DNA from: Chitinophaga sp. YR627
Lineage (GTDB): Bacteria; Bacteroidota; Bacteroidia; Chitinophagales; Chitinophagaceae
Direction of reading: 5' to 3'
NCBI RefSeq assembly: GCF_900114995.1
Contig: NZ_FOUX01000001.1
Span: forward strand, 248,001 to 312,000
Length of the DNA stretch: 64,000 nucleotides
In this document: one piece after another, positions 26,622 to 36,634 of the stretch
Layout of the letters: every line of letters starts with the position of its first letter
Numbering within the stretch: position 1 is the stretch's first letter
The notes under the pieces: generated by a model
The model's database searches: none
What the model was told of the DNA's origin: nothing
The model's input: only the letters and a program-made list of their open reading frames with translations
Position numbers and translations under genes: made by a program

Positions 26622-27038
26622 TTATTTAAGACTTTTCAGCAGATAAGACACTCTTTCCCGTTGAGGGGCTCTTTTTAGGGAGATTATCCTGAGTGCTGCT
26701 TCCTGTTTCGAGATATAAGTAACCAGGAAATCCAGTTTGTTGACCAGGCGCGTTGCTATTTCATACTCCCCGTTGTCCAGTCTGATATCCGCTTCTTCAA
26801 ACAGGAGGTCCGTCAACGTATCCAGGGTCTGGAGGTTCATGTTCTTTTCTGTAATAAAAGCTTCCAGTTCGCCAACAGTCAGCCGGTCGAAGTTATCCTT
26901 TGACTCAAATTTAGTCGCTTTAAAAACTGTTTGTATGCTTGCCAGGGCCTTTAACGGCTCACTTCTTTTCATGCCGATCACTGCTCTTAATACGCGTCCC
27001 AGCTCTTCGATCATTTCCAGTATATAGTCCTTTTGCAT
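26622..27038 (-). CDS. Small cytoplasmic protein, DUF6483-like
   Basis: 138 aa from ATG at 27038; a GTG four codons upstream (27050) is possible but the family typically starts 'M-Q-K-D-Y-I', as here (MQKDYILEMIEELGRVLRAV). All-helical, charged, no signal peptide. The N-terminal match to DUF6483 proteins is from memory and moderate; function of that family is unknown. It is divergent from the T9SS-exported protein at 27120 with a gap of about 80 nt and shares a terminator with the M81 gene. Confidence 0.7.
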   Translation of the reverse strand: MQKDYILEMIEELGRVLRAVIGMKRSEPLKALASIQTVFKATKFESKDNFDRLTVGELEAFITEKNMNLQTLDTLTDLLFEEADIRLDNGEYEIATRLVNKLDFLVTYISKQEAALRIISLKRAPQRERVSYLLKSLK

Positions 27039-27119
27039 AGATATCGTCACTTTAAAAGGCTAATTTAGTTAACTTAGTGCTGACGCACTCAAATAGTACT
27101 AAGACCCATAAAATCGACC

Positions 27120-29777
27120 ATGAGATCCCCTTTTCTGCCTATGTTGGTATTGCTTAACCTTATCTGTTGTCGTATAACCGCCCAGGTAGCGAGTTTTACG
27201 GTTCCGGATACCGTTTGCGTCAACCAGACATTTAATATACAGAATAATTCTACCGGCGGTTCTACCTACTTCTGGAATTTTTGTTCGGGTAATCTGTTCA
27301 GTACGCCTGTAGTGACACATCTGACCAATATCAGTGGTGCTTTACGTACACCCACGTTCCTGGCCATTGCTGAGGATGCCGGTAATTATTATGCATTCAT
27401 TACCAATAATATCGGAGAACTGGTAAGGTACAATTATGGTAACAGTTATCTCAATACGCCTACGGCGGATAACTTTGGCAGTCTGGGGGGAATCATTCCT
27501 AATCATACAGAAGGGGTGCAGGTGATCAAAGATGCGAATGGCTGGCATGTGATCGTGGTGGGAGGAACCAGTGAAATTGCGCCCCGTATCGTGCGTGTCA
27601 GTTTTGGGAATGCACTTTCCAATGCACCGGGAGCGACTGTCAACTGGGGGAATCTGGGTAATATGGATTACCCGCATGACCTTTACATTACGCAACAAGG
27701 GGGTAATTATTATGGTTTTACCGTCAATATCCTGAGTAACAGTGTGACCCGTTTTGACTTTGGTAACTCGGTAGCCAATACGCCGGCAGCCACCAACCTT
27801 GGGAATGTAGGGAATCTTGATCACCCTACCGGTATTTTTGCCATCCAGGATAATGGTAACTGGCACGTATTCGTGACGAACGAAGTCTCTAATACTATCT
27901 CCCGGCTGGACTTTGGTACTTCGCTTGCCAATACGCCCACGGGTGTCAATCTTGGAGATGGGGGTGGTATTATAGACGGACCACGCGATATCTCTGTGAT
28001 CCGTGATTGTGGTAAGATCTTCGGACTGGTGGTAAGTGCAGGGGCATCTGATCTGACCAGGATCGACTTTACAGGGGGGATTACCAGCAGCTTTACGGCA
28101 GCTTCCCTTAATTCCGGTGGTGGGTTTAGTTTCCCGCATTCCATCTCCACGATCTTCCGGGAAGGCAACGATCTCTATGCATTTGTCACCAATGCTACCG
28201 GACACAGAATATCAAGATTTGTCTTTAATAGCTGTAATACTTCAAGTATCAGCAATTCTACCTTACAAAATCCTCCGCCTGTCTCTTACACACAGCCAGG
28301 TACCTATACCATCAATCTGCTGCTGAACGAATCATTACCGACACAAAGCACGTTTTGCAGAACGGTCGTTGTGCTCAATCCGCCTGCCGTGAATCTGGGT
28401 GCTGATCTCGCGATCTGTGAAGGCGCCACCCGTGTCCTGGATGCAGGCCCAGGCTTCAGTAGTTATCTGTGGAGTACGGGAGAAACGTCTCAGACGATCA
28501 CCGTCAGCGATCCTGGTACTTATAGTGTTGTCGTCGGCAATGGTGGTTGTACAGCGACGGATGCGGTAGTGGTCACCAGAAGCCAGGTCCTGAATATGGT
28601 CCCTACGGTAACAGACGTAACCTGTACAACGCCGCAGGGAAGTATCGCGATCAGTATGACGGGCGGTGCTTCACCTTATACATATTTTATCGGTGGCGCG
28701 AGTAATGGTAATAACAACGTATTTGGCAACCTCTTGCCAGGCATGTACACAGTGAGGGTCGTGGATAATGGCGGCTGTACCATATCAAGGATCATCGAAG
28801 TGAAAAAAGATGCAACTAAAGTACTTGACGCAGAAGCAACAGTTACGCCTCCTGATTGTAGTGGCAGGGGTAGTATCAGCGTACAGATAAAAGAAGGACC
28901 TCCACCTTACGAATATGCGCTGGGTGCAGGCGTTTATCAGCCCAATGCTACATTTAATGATGTCGTTCCGGGCAATTATGTTGTGCATGTACGCAATGCA
29001 TCCTGTATCGTTGATATTCCTGTTACAGTAGCCCAGGGCGCTGTTATGCAGTTAACGGCAAACGGTGTCGATGAGTCCTGTAGTCAGGGCGATGGTCAGA
29101 TCAGTGCTACCGTCACCGGTGGTACTCCTCCTTACACTTATACCTGGAACAATACTGCTGGTAGTGAAACATTGAATGATCTGACAGCAGGCGCCTATGC
29201 CCTTGTGGTAACAGATCAGCATAATTGTCAGGTGGATACGACCATCACTTTGCAGAATATTTCAGAGCCGCCGGTAGTGATCACCAATAATGATACGACA
29301 ATTAATATCGGTCAGTCGGTACAATTGCATGCGATCAATGCGGTGGATTATGGCTGGACGCCGGCCAGCGGACTGAGTTGCCAGTACTGTCCGAATCCTG
29401 TTGCGACGCCCAGGGAAACGACTACTTATACCGTAATTACGGTAACAGGCAGGAACTGTGTCAAAACAGATCAGGTGACCATCAATGTAACCTTTAATAA
29501 CTCACTGTATATTCCTACTGCGTTTACGCCTAATGATGATGGTGTGAATGACCGTTTTGTCATCAAATCGCATGGCATTGCACATTACAATATCCGTATT
29601 TTCAATCGCTGGGGACAGTTGCTCTTTACCTCCAATAGTGTGTCCAGTCACTGGGACGGTCGTTTTGGAGAGTTGTTGCAGCCGGCGGGTTCTTATGTAT
29701 ATATTGTGACTTACAGTTACTTCGGACATGAGAACGAGGATATTACGGAGAAGGGTGCTTTCACGCTGATCAGATAA
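27120..29777 (+). CDS. T9SS type B-sorted surface protein with beta-propeller and PKD/SprB-like repeats
   Basis: 885 aa with signal peptide (MRSPFLPMLVLLNLICC...ITAQ). After a PKD-like start ('STGGSTYFWNFCSGN', about residue 42-57) comes a propeller of roughly six or seven blades of about 50 aa ('NPxxxNLGNxG', 'HVFVTNEVSNTISRLDFG'), then the sequence returns to PKD-type text ('PVSYTQPGTYTINLLLNE', about 390). SprB-like repeats follow ('GGASPYTYFIGG', 'GGTPPYTYTWNN'). Residues about 798-885 are the gliding motility-associated type B C-terminal domain ('YIPTAFTPNDDGVNDRF', 'IRIFNRWGQLLF', ending 'KGAFTLIR'), which directs export by the type IX system and surface attachment through a PorP/SprF partner. 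No such partner is adjacent. Role: cell-surface adhesin or binding protein, inferred. Confidence 0.85.
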   Translation: MRSPFLPMLVLLNLICCRITAQVASFTVPDTVCVNQTFNIQNNSTGGSTYFWNFCSGNLFSTPVVTHLTNISGALRTPTFLAIAEDAGNYYAFITNNIGELVRYNYGNSYLNTPTADNFGSLGGIIPNHTEGVQVIKDANGWHVIVVGGTSEIAPRIVRVSFGNALSNAPGATVNWGNLGNMDYPHDLYITQQGGNYYGFTVNILSNSVTRFDFGNSVANTPAATNLGNVGNLDHPTGIFAIQDNGNWHVFVTNEVSNTISRLDFGTSLANTPTGVNLGDGGGIIDGPRDISVIRDCGKIFGLVVSAGASDLTRIDFTGGITSSFTAASLNSGGGFSFPHSISTIFREGNDLYAFVTNATGHRISRFVFNSCNTSSISNSTLQNPPPVSYTQPGTYTINLLLNESLPTQSTFCRTVVVLNPPAVNLGADLAICEGATRVLDAGPGFSSYLWSTGETSQTITVSDPGTYSVVVGNGGCTATDAVVVTRSQVLNMVPTVTDVTCTTPQGSIAISMTGGASPYTYFIGGASNGNNNVFGNLLPGMYTVRVVDNGGCTISRIIEVKKDATKVLDAEATVTPPDCSGRGSISVQIKEGPPPYEYALGAGVYQPNATFNDVVPGNYVVHVRNASCIVDIPVTVAQGAVMQLTANGVDESCSQGDGQISATVTGGTPPYTYTWNNTAGSETLNDLTAGAYALVVTDQHNCQVDTTITLQNISEPPVVITNNDTTINIGQSVQLHAINAVDYGWTPASGLSCQYCPNPVATPRETTTYTVITVTGRNCVKTDQVTINVTFNNSLYIPTAFTPNDDGVNDRFVIKSHGIAHYNIRIFNRWGQLLFTSNSVSSHWDGRFGELLQPAGSYVYIVTYSYFGHENEDITEKGAFTLIR

Positions 29778-29804
29778 AGACGTTAACAAACAATGGAGAT
29801 GCGC

Positions 29805-32800
29805 TTATAATTCCTTTATGTTATTCTCCTGCTCTGCATCGGGCATGTAACAATAAGGATCGATTGAGACCGCTTTAGGCGCCTGATCTGTCAGTATCGT
29901 CAGTACGGTATCCGTTGCTGAGAAATGATATTTTTTCAGATAGACAGGATGGGAATTCATCTGCCAGTCGGATTGTTTTTTATCAAACACAGCGATATCG
30001 ATATCATCATCAGGTGCTATTTCTTTATCTGTTTGCAGATCGTGTCTGATCGCCTTGACAGACAGTGTCAGTTTGTATTGGCCATTAGACTGTTGCTGAC
30101 AGGACACAACATTGATCTCCAGGTCGTAGATATAGGTCTTTGTCAGCCAGTCATTGATCGTCCGGATTTCCTGTGGCGTGGCATTTGCACGAAGTGTAGT
30201 CAGCAGGTCCTGTGTAATAGCTTTGTTACCCGGCCAGGCGTGTTCCTGTAGCAACTGTTGTAAAGAGCGATTGACTTTTTCTTCTCCCAATGTTTCCTTT
30301 AATGCATACATGGCTAAACTGCCTTTCTGATAGCAAACGGCGGATTGACCGACTGTGCCTGCCAATGGTAGCTCCGGTTCATTCGGATCGCGCATGGCGA
30401 AGTACAGGTGATTATCATTCCGCAGGTATTTACGCATGAGGGGCCTGCCGCCGTGTTTCTCCAGTACCATAGCTTCTGTGTATTGCGCCAGTGTTTCTGT
30501 GAGAAAAGCGCGTCCGGGTTGGTCGGCGGGTGTCAGGATATTTGCCCACCATTGATGCGCGACTTCATGTACGGTAGTGCCATAAGCATAGTTGATAGTA
30601 TTGCTGTCACTGAAATTACTTTTGAAGTTAAGCGTCTCTGCGCTGAAGATTACGCCCGGATAAGCAGTGGCAGCTCCTTTATATTGCGGGATCTCTGCTA
30701 AAGTTAAGGTTTGATGCGGATAAGCACTGAAATGTGTAGTGCCATAATCAATGGCATCTTTCATTGCCTGCAACATAGCGTTGATGTTCATGGTATGTGC
30801 CGGATGGTAATAGATGGCATAGTTGATGCCTTTGTATTGTTCTCTTCTGACGGCATATCTACCGGCGCTGAGCGCAAACATGAAATTGACAGGTGTAGCT
30901 GTTTTGTAATGGAAATAACTACGGCCTTTTTCCTCCCAGTTTCTTTGCAGCTGACCAATCGTTACTACCTGCTGACCGGCAGGAACGGATATCGTTGCCT
31001 CATAGTTGATACGGTGGTAGTTGCTATCAGCAGATGTGAGCGCAACATAGGGCGGCATGCCGTTTTTCTTTCTTGTCAGTGAATCAGATACTTCAAAACG
31101 ATCGTTGTATCCGAGGAAAGGAACATACTTTTCCAGCTCGATATAGCTGCCATTGCTGACCAAAGTATGTTCTTTATCTACTGGCGTAAAGCCGGAACGG
31201 ATCATTGTCATGGCGAAGTGTAACTGTGTTTCCTGTCCGGGTAACAGTGGTCGTTTCAGCTCATATAAAGACTGTTTAAAGACCGGATCATATTGTTTTT
31301 GTGTCGCATCTGGCAGGGAGAGCTGGCAGGTGTTTACCTGTGGATCTACACCTATCCATAATTGAGAAATAGCGCTGTCCGTTTCGTTGTGAAGCGTATA
31401 GGTCCCTTTTACATGATAACTGTGGGAGGAAGGATACAGATCTATTGTTGTATGGACGTTTGTAATAACCGGTTGTGGCAGATTAACAAGTGTACGGTAT
31501 CGTCGCTCATAGTTAAGTCGCCAGTCCAGTGTCGCTTTTTTATTACGATAAGTTGATTCAACGTTTGTCTTATAATAAATGTAGCTGCCTGTCAGGAGAA
31601 ACAGTGATATTGGCAGCAGCCATATCCGCCGCAGGCGAAAACTTCCCTTTATGTATCCACTGCGTTGCCAGATGCTGATAGAGAGCATAGACAGCAATGT
31701 GGCAAAGCTGAACCAATACAGCATATACCAGTTGAAGGCTGAAGTATAATGTCCGAAACTGTTCATGTCGGAATAATCCATGTCCGGAACGGTGGCATAT
31801 CTCAGGAGATAATGTTCTATACCAAAGCGATGACTGAAAATGATCAGTACTGCCAGGAACATGTTCAGTACCATGCCCAGGTATTTATTGGATGTAAGGC
31901 TTTGAATGAACAATGCGAGTAAGGCAAATAACAATAGTGGTAATCCGCTGTAATAGAACAAAGCGATATAACGTGTCAATTCAAAGTTGTAATAGCCTTT
32001 GCTGAGTTGCAGCGCTATTCCTATGCCGATATTCGCAGTGATCAGTGTCGCGATCAGCATAGCAAGGCTGGCGCATTTGGCGGCCCACATGATACTGTTC
32101 CGGACAGGCGTACTATATAACAAGCCCTGAATATTGACACTGCGTTCTCTGGATACTATTTCTGCCGTATAAAAGATGATCAGCAGCATAGCGGGTTTTA
32201 CAGATCGTAAAGTCTCTATGATAATGCTGGTGGCCGGATAAAACTGTACACCATAAGCGCCGTTGAGCAGTGAATCTTTTAGTTCGATAGTATAGACAAA
32301 TATCCAGAGGGCGAGCATGACCAGGAAGGGAATGTGTTTAAAGACCTGTGCTGTTTCCAGTTTCCATTGCGTCAGGAAAGATTGCCGGTAATAAGCGATC
32401 CCGTTCACGATCGTGTTGCGGGCACTATATGGAACAGGCGTGATACGGTGCTGTTGTTTGTCTGCTACATTCCTGGCTGTTGCGAAACGCAAGCGGAAAG
32501 CGTATGCCCTGTATGTAATGAATAATAGCAGGAGGGAGAATGAACTCCAGATCAGCCGGTTCTGTAATAACAGGCCGCGTAGCGGGTAGAGTTGCTCATT
32601 GCGTTGCAGGTCGGACCACTGACGGGTATCTCCCAGAAAGATGGCTAATCCGAAAGGATCGGTCAGCAGAGGAAGGATATCAGGTGTGCCGGTTTTCAGG
32701 GAAGAACTGGCAAACAGGGGAGAGTTACCCAATATAGCGGCTACTGAATAAAGGATGTAAAGTAATACCCCGGCGGTATAGATAGCTTTCGTGCTCCGGC

Positions 32801-33293
32801 TTAGCACAGCGGTACAGAAAAGGACTGTGCTGACAAACAGGACATTGGGCAGACCTAAGATCAGCAGGGGCTGTAAAAAGAAGATAGGATAAAATGGTCC
32901 CAGCCGGTCGCTATCGGCGAAACAGGCGCCCAATCCAATCCCGATGGTACACAGACTGATGGTCAGGAAGACCGTCAGCAGTAAACCAGCGAACCTTACA
33001 AAGAAATAAACCGGTTTCTGAATGGCAGTAGTAAAGAGTAACTGTTCCATTTTGTAAGTCTGGTCCCGTAATATCACGCTGGCTGAGAATAACGTACAGA
33101 CAAAAATGGTAAACAAAGACAGGAAGCCTGTCAGGTAGGTGATGACATAAGGCGCGTTGGCATGTATTGCGTTGCCGCCGAAATGGCCCTGGACGCAGAG
33201 CATGCCTGACAACAGGAATAATAAAGCCGTCACTTTAAAGGTGATCTGCCGGAAATGATAATATAATTCAAAACGGAGTAAAGCGCTTAGCAT
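29805..33293 (-). CDS. ABC transporter permease fused to M1-family peptidase domain
   Basis: 1162 aa. The N-terminal half (to about residue 590) has two sets of six or so hydrophobic segments typical of ABC-2 permeases. The C-terminal part is a gluzincin M1 domain with HEVAH at 909-913 and 'HQWWANI', plus the downstream glutamate in 'FLTETLAQYTEAM'. The GAMEN exopeptidase motif is replaced by 'GAATAYPGV', so classical aminopeptidase activity is uncertain. This fused architecture is common in Bacteroidota. The gene overlaps the start-proximal ATPase gene by 7 nt (33287-33293), so both form one operon transcribed leftward. The peptidase domain should face the periplasm. Substrate unknown; a peptide or antibiotic-export role is a guess. 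Confidence 0.85.
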   Translation of the reverse strand: MLSALLRFELYYHFRQITFKVTALLFLLSGMLCVQGHFGGNAIHANAPYVITYLTGFLSLFTIFVCTLFSASVILRDQTYKMEQLLFTTAIQKPVYFFVRFAGLLLTVFLTISLCTIGIGLGACFADSDRLGPFYPIFFLQPLLILGLPNVLFVSTVLFCTAVLSRSTKAIYTAGVLLYILYSVAAILGNSPLFASSSLKTGTPDILPLLTDPFGLAIFLGDTRQWSDLQRNEQLYPLRGLLLQNRLIWSSFSLLLLFITYRAYAFRLRFATARNVADKQQHRITPVPYSARNTIVNGIAYYRQSFLTQWKLETAQVFKHIPFLVMLALWIFVYTIELKDSLLNGAYGVQFYPATSIIIETLRSVKPAMLLIIFYTAEIVSRERSVNIQGLLYSTPVRNSIMWAAKCASLAMLIATLITANIGIGIALQLSKGYYNFELTRYIALFYYSGLPLLLFALLALFIQSLTSNKYLGMVLNMFLAVLIIFSHRFGIEHYLLRYATVPDMDYSDMNSFGHYTSAFNWYMLYWFSFATLLSMLSISIWQRSGYIKGSFRLRRIWLLPISLFLLTGSYIYYKTNVESTYRNKKATLDWRLNYERRYRTLVNLPQPVITNVHTTIDLYPSSHSYHVKGTYTLHNETDSAISQLWIGVDPQVNTCQLSLPDATQKQYDPVFKQSLYELKRPLLPGQETQLHFAMTMIRSGFTPVDKEHTLVSNGSYIELEKYVPFLGYNDRFEVSDSLTRKKNGMPPYVALTSADSNYHRINYEATISVPAGQQVVTIGQLQRNWEEKGRSYFHYKTATPVNFMFALSAGRYAVRREQYKGINYAIYYHPAHTMNINAMLQAMKDAIDYGTTHFSAYPHQTLTLAEIPQYKGAATAYPGVIFSAETLNFKSNFSDSNTINYAYGTTVHEVAHQWWANILTPADQPGRAFLTETLAQYTEAMVLEKHGGRPLMRKYLRNDNHLYFAMRDPNEPELPLAGTVGQSAVCYQKGSLAMYALKETLGEEKVNRSLQQLLQEHAWPGNKAITQDLLTTLRANATPQEIRTINDWLTKTYIYDLEINVVSCQQQSNGQYKLTLSVKAIRHDLQTDKEIAPDDDIDIAVFDKKQSDWQMNSHPVYLKKYHFSATDTVLTILTDQAPKAVSIDPYCYMPDAEQENNIKEL

Positions 33294-34189
33294 AATACGC
33301 CCTCCTTTTTAGAACGCTGGGTTCCAAAGAGTGCGGAGAAATAGACGTCTTCCAGGTCCGGCGTAAATGGTTCAAAACCAGCTTCCGGGCAACCGGGCGC
33401 CAGCACATGCAGATGAATACGGCCTGCGATACGCCGGGTGGAAATAACATCCATGGAAGAGAGGTAGCCCGGTAATGCCTCTTTAGAGACTGTTTTACGC
33501 CATGTCTGTCCTTTGAGGGCTAGTGTCAGTCCGGCCGGTTTTCCGCGTAAAATGACCTTCCCCTGGGCCAATACAGCCATTTCCGGACAAAGGTCATGTA
33601 CATCTTCAACAATATGTGTTGACAACAGAATAACCACCTGTTCACCGATCTCGCTCAGGAGGTCGTGAAAACGGTTCCGTTCCTGTGGGTCCAGTCCTGC
33701 GGTAGGTTCGTCTACAATGATCAGCTGCGGATTGCCCAGTAGTGCCTGTGCGATGCCAAAACGCTGGCGCATACCACCGGAGAAGGTACTAACCGCCTGT
33801 TTTCTGACATTATAGAGATTGGTTTGTTGTAACAGGGCCAGCACCTGTTCTTTTCTTTCGGCTTTGTGCAGGATGCCTTTAAGGATGGCAAAATGGTCTA
33901 ATAAGGCATAGGCAGAGATCTTTGGATACACGCCAAAGTCCTGTGGCAGGTAGCCGAGTTGTTTCCGTAGTTCGGGTGCGTGTTTGTGTATGTCTTTGCC
34001 GTCAAATAGTACCTCTCCGCTGTCGGGTAGTTGTAAAGTGGCCAGTGTGCGCATCAGGGATGATTTGCCGGCGCCGTTGGGTCCCAGTAATCCGAACATG
34101 CCATTGGGTATGTCAAGAGATACGTTGTCAAGCGCTTTGATCTGAGCACCATAGCTTTTATGTAGTCCTTTGATCTGTAGTCTGTACAT
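33287..34189 (-). CDS. ABC transporter ATP-binding protein
   Basis: 300 aa. Walker A 'GPNGAGKSS' at 36-44, Q-loop near 'LPQDFGVYP', signature 'FSGGMRQRFGIAQ', Walker B 'LIIVDEPTAGLD' and the H-loop 'LSTHIVEDV' are all intact. The C-terminal 80 residues are a short accessory domain. It is the upstream gene of the operon with the permease-M1 fusion and presumably powers it. A 134-nt intergenic region separates it from the divergent histidine kinase gene, whose LytTR regulator is the likely controller. Confidence 0.9.
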   Translation of the reverse strand: MYRLQIKGLHKSYGAQIKALDNVSLDIPNGMFGLLGPNGAGKSSLMRTLATLQLPDSGEVLFDGKDIHKHAPELRKQLGYLPQDFGVYPKISAYALLDHFAILKGILHKAERKEQVLALLQQTNLYNVRKQAVSTFSGGMRQRFGIAQALLGNPQLIIVDEPTAGLDPQERNRFHDLLSEIGEQVVILLSTHIVEDVHDLCPEMAVLAQGKVILRGKPAGLTLALKGQTWRKTVSKEALPGYLSSMDVISTRRIAGRIHLHVLAPGCPEAGFEPFTPDLEDVYFSALFGTQRSKKEGVLC

Positions 34190-34323
34190 CGGGTTGTTAT
34201 TTAGGTGAATCCGGCTGCAAACTATATCGTGGCTACAGGGCGCTCAACTATATATGAGGAAGGAAGGGTGTATAGTGACAAACGTCCGATAAAGGCTTAG
34301 ATCCGTCATTTGACGCTTACGTC

Positions 34324-35880
34324 ATGAAAATGGAGACCTTTGTCATTAATATTTGTGCCGGTGCCGGAATTGCCTTTCTTTTACCAGTCAGATATATGGA
34401 TGTAATAAAGGAAAAAGAAGGACTGATCGTAGCTAAGCTCGATGTATGGCTGTTTACAGGGATGCTGATATGGGTCAGTATACTGGCTGTAACTCCTGTG
34501 AGCTGGCCGGTTTTTGTCCGTCACCTGCTGGCGCTGGCCCTGCCACAGTTACCCGTTCTGCTGTTTGCCTGGTACCGTACTTACCTGCTGGAGCGCTTAT
34601 CCCGGAAACAATACCTGTTATCCTGGATGTGTGTTTTTGGTGTTTGTCTGCCGCTGCTGACTGCCATCTGTATTTATACACAGGTATTGGGTGTAACGGA
34701 TCAGCTGCTTGCTACCGGGGCGATCTATTGTATCTCACTGGAGTCGTTACTGGTGCTTAATGCCTGGTACCGGCAACAGGTCCGGCAGGTGCGTTGGATC
34801 GGCCGTATCAGCCTGGATAAGGCAGTGTTGATCAGTTTGCTGATGATTGCCGTTATTCTTTCGGCGATGGCTGTATCGAGTCTTAATAACCCCTTGTATC
34901 ATACGAAAGACCAGTTGCTGATCGGGTATGAATTTATACCGGCGAAGATCATTGCGCACTTTGGTCTTTTTCTGTTGTTTATCGCGCAGTTCCTTTTTAT
35001 GTATATGTGCGGCTATTGTCTGTACTACCTGAACAGCCGGTGGCTGGTCGCCCGTGTATTAAAACAGCGGGGGATCATTGCCTATGTGATGAGTGCTTTT
35101 GCGGTTATTGCGATATTATATCCGCTGATGGGGCAGTTACTGGCCTGGATGCCGATCAACCGTTTACTGGGCGGTATCTTTGCAGAGAATCCCTTTGTCC
35201 TGGAAAATGCATTCGGCGCGCTGATGATCGTCTTTGCGACACTACCTGTGGTGCTGGCCATTCAATGGACACGGCAGAACAACCGGATCGTGGCATTGGA
35301 GCAGGAGAAAACCAGGACGGAACTGGATCTGTTAAAGCAACAGCTGAACCCTCATTTCTTTTTTAATACGCTGAATAACCTGTATGCTTTAAGTCTGCAG
35401 CAGTCGAAGCAGACACCGGACAGTATTCTGCAACTATCAGAGCTCATGCGTTATGTCATTTACAAGGGACAGGAACCACGGGTGAGCATCCGGGAGGAAG
35501 TGAAGTATCTGGAGGACTATATGGACCTCCAGCAGATCCGTTTAAGGAAATCACTGGACTTACAGTTTCAGTCCGATATTGAAGATCCTGCGCAGCAGAT
35601 CGCGCCCATGCTATTGATCGTATTTATAGAGAATGCTTTCAAACATGGGATAGAACCCGCGGAAGATGCAGCCTTCCTGCATCTCACACTACGTTGTAAA
35701 CAACAACGTTTGTATTTCAGTTGTGAGAATTCATTTGAAGGAGACGTCTCTGCTGCCGGTGGTATTGGCCTGAGCAATCTGCAAAAGCGGCTGGAATTAC
35801 TATACCCGGGGCGCTATCAGTTACAAACCGGTATAAAAAATCATACATTTAAAGCAGAAATGCAACTGGATCTTTCATGA
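34324..35880 (+). CDS. LytS/YpdA-type sensor histidine kinase
   Basis: 518 aa. Residues 1-330 hold about eight or more hydrophobic segments. The cytoplasmic part has the His_kinase box 'QLNPHFFFNTLNNLYALS' with phospho-acceptor H344 and a GHKL ATPase region ('IVFIENAFKHGIEP', 'GGIGLSNLQKRLELLY'). The stop codon overlaps the response regulator start (ATGA), so the pair is co-translated. The kinase is divergent from the ABC permease-M1 operon, which suggests it senses the transporter's substrate or envelope state. Confidence 0.9.
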   Translation: MKMETFVINICAGAGIAFLLPVRYMDVIKEKEGLIVAKLDVWLFTGMLIWVSILAVTPVSWPVFVRHLLALALPQLPVLLFAWYRTYLLERLSRKQYLLSWMCVFGVCLPLLTAICIYTQVLGVTDQLLATGAIYCISLESLLVLNAWYRQQVRQVRWIGRISLDKAVLISLLMIAVILSAMAVSSLNNPLYHTKDQLLIGYEFIPAKIIAHFGLFLLFIAQFLFMYMCGYCLYYLNSRWLVARVLKQRGIIAYVMSAFAVIAILYPLMGQLLAWMPINRLLGGIFAENPFVLENAFGALMIVFATLPVVLAIQWTRQNNRIVALEQEKTRTELDLLKQQLNPHFFFNTLNNLYALSLQQSKQTPDSILQLSELMRYVIYKGQEPRVSIREEVKYLEDYMDLQQIRLRKSLDLQFQSDIEDPAQQIAPMLLIVFIENAFKHGIEPAEDAAFLHLTLRCKQQRLYFSCENSFEGDVSAAGGIGLSNLQKRLELLYPGRYQLQTGIKNHTFKAEMQLDLS

Positions 35881-36611
35881 GTTTACGATGTCTGATAGTA
35901 GATGATGAACCACTGGCGCACGAGGTGATCCTGCGGTATATGGAAGACGTACCTTTCCTTCAAACCGCCGGACAATGCTACAGAGCGATGGAAGCGCTGG
36001 AGTTGCTGAGTAAGCAGTCTGTTGACCTGATCTTCCTGGATATCCGGATGCCTAAGCTGAATGGGCTGGATTTTCTGCGAACATTACAACAGCAGCCGAT
36101 CGTGATCATTACTTCCGCTTATGAGGAGCATGCGCTGGAAAGTTTTGAACTGGAGGTCTGTGATTACCTGCTGAAGCCTTTTCGTTTCGATCGTTTTCTG
36201 AAAGCCGCCAACAGGGCTTTATCGCTTTATAACCTTAAACAACAGGCCGGTCATCATACACCGGCACCTGTTCCTGCTATTACAACAGAGCCTGCGGCGC
36301 TTTATATCAAATCGGATAAGAAACTGATACAGCTAAATCCGGAAGAGTTGTATTATCTTGAAAGTCTGGGCAACTATGTCAAAGTGTGGGATGCCAGCCG
36401 TTTTGTGCTGACGCCGCGTACACTTTCGAGTTTTGAGAGCCAGTTGCCCGCTGATACGTTTATCCGTATCCATAAATCTTATATCCTCAATAAAAAATTT
36501 GTGTGTTATCTTGAGGGCAATACCATTACCCTGAAAAATGGTAAACAGCTGCCGCTTGGTAAAAACTACAGGCATCAGGTGAAACTGTTGCTGGGCGGAC
36601 AGGGTATCTGA
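35877..36611 (+). CDS. LytTR family response regulator
   Basis: 244 aa. The receiver domain has the acidic pocket 'IVDDEPLAHE' and phospho-acceptor D55 in 'LIFLDIRMPKLNG'. The C-terminal LytTR DNA-binding domain reads 'YIKSDKKLIQLNPEELYYLE', 'FIRIHKSYILNKKFV' and 'KNGKQLPLGKNYR'. It overlaps the kinase gene by 4 nt. Targets are probably the divergent ABC operon and its own genes, but I could not identify a clear paired LytTR site in the 134-nt gap. Confidence 0.9.
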   Translation: MSLRCLIVDDEPLAHEVILRYMEDVPFLQTAGQCYRAMEALELLSKQSVDLIFLDIRMPKLNGLDFLRTLQQQPIVIITSAYEEHALESFELEVCDYLLKPFRFDRFLKAANRALSLYNLKQQAGHHTPAPVPAITTEPAALYIKSDKKLIQLNPEELYYLESLGNYVKVWDASRFVLTPRTLSSFESQLPADTFIRIHKSYILNKKFVCYLEGNTITLKNGKQLPLGKNYRHQVKLLLGGQGI

Positions 36612-36634
36612 ACAGGCATAAATTATTCAAACAG

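Noticed and set aside
34190-34323. LytTR binding site or promoter in the ABC/kinase divergent region
   Set aside because: No exact TAnnTTTG element and no convincing direct repeat pair on either strand.
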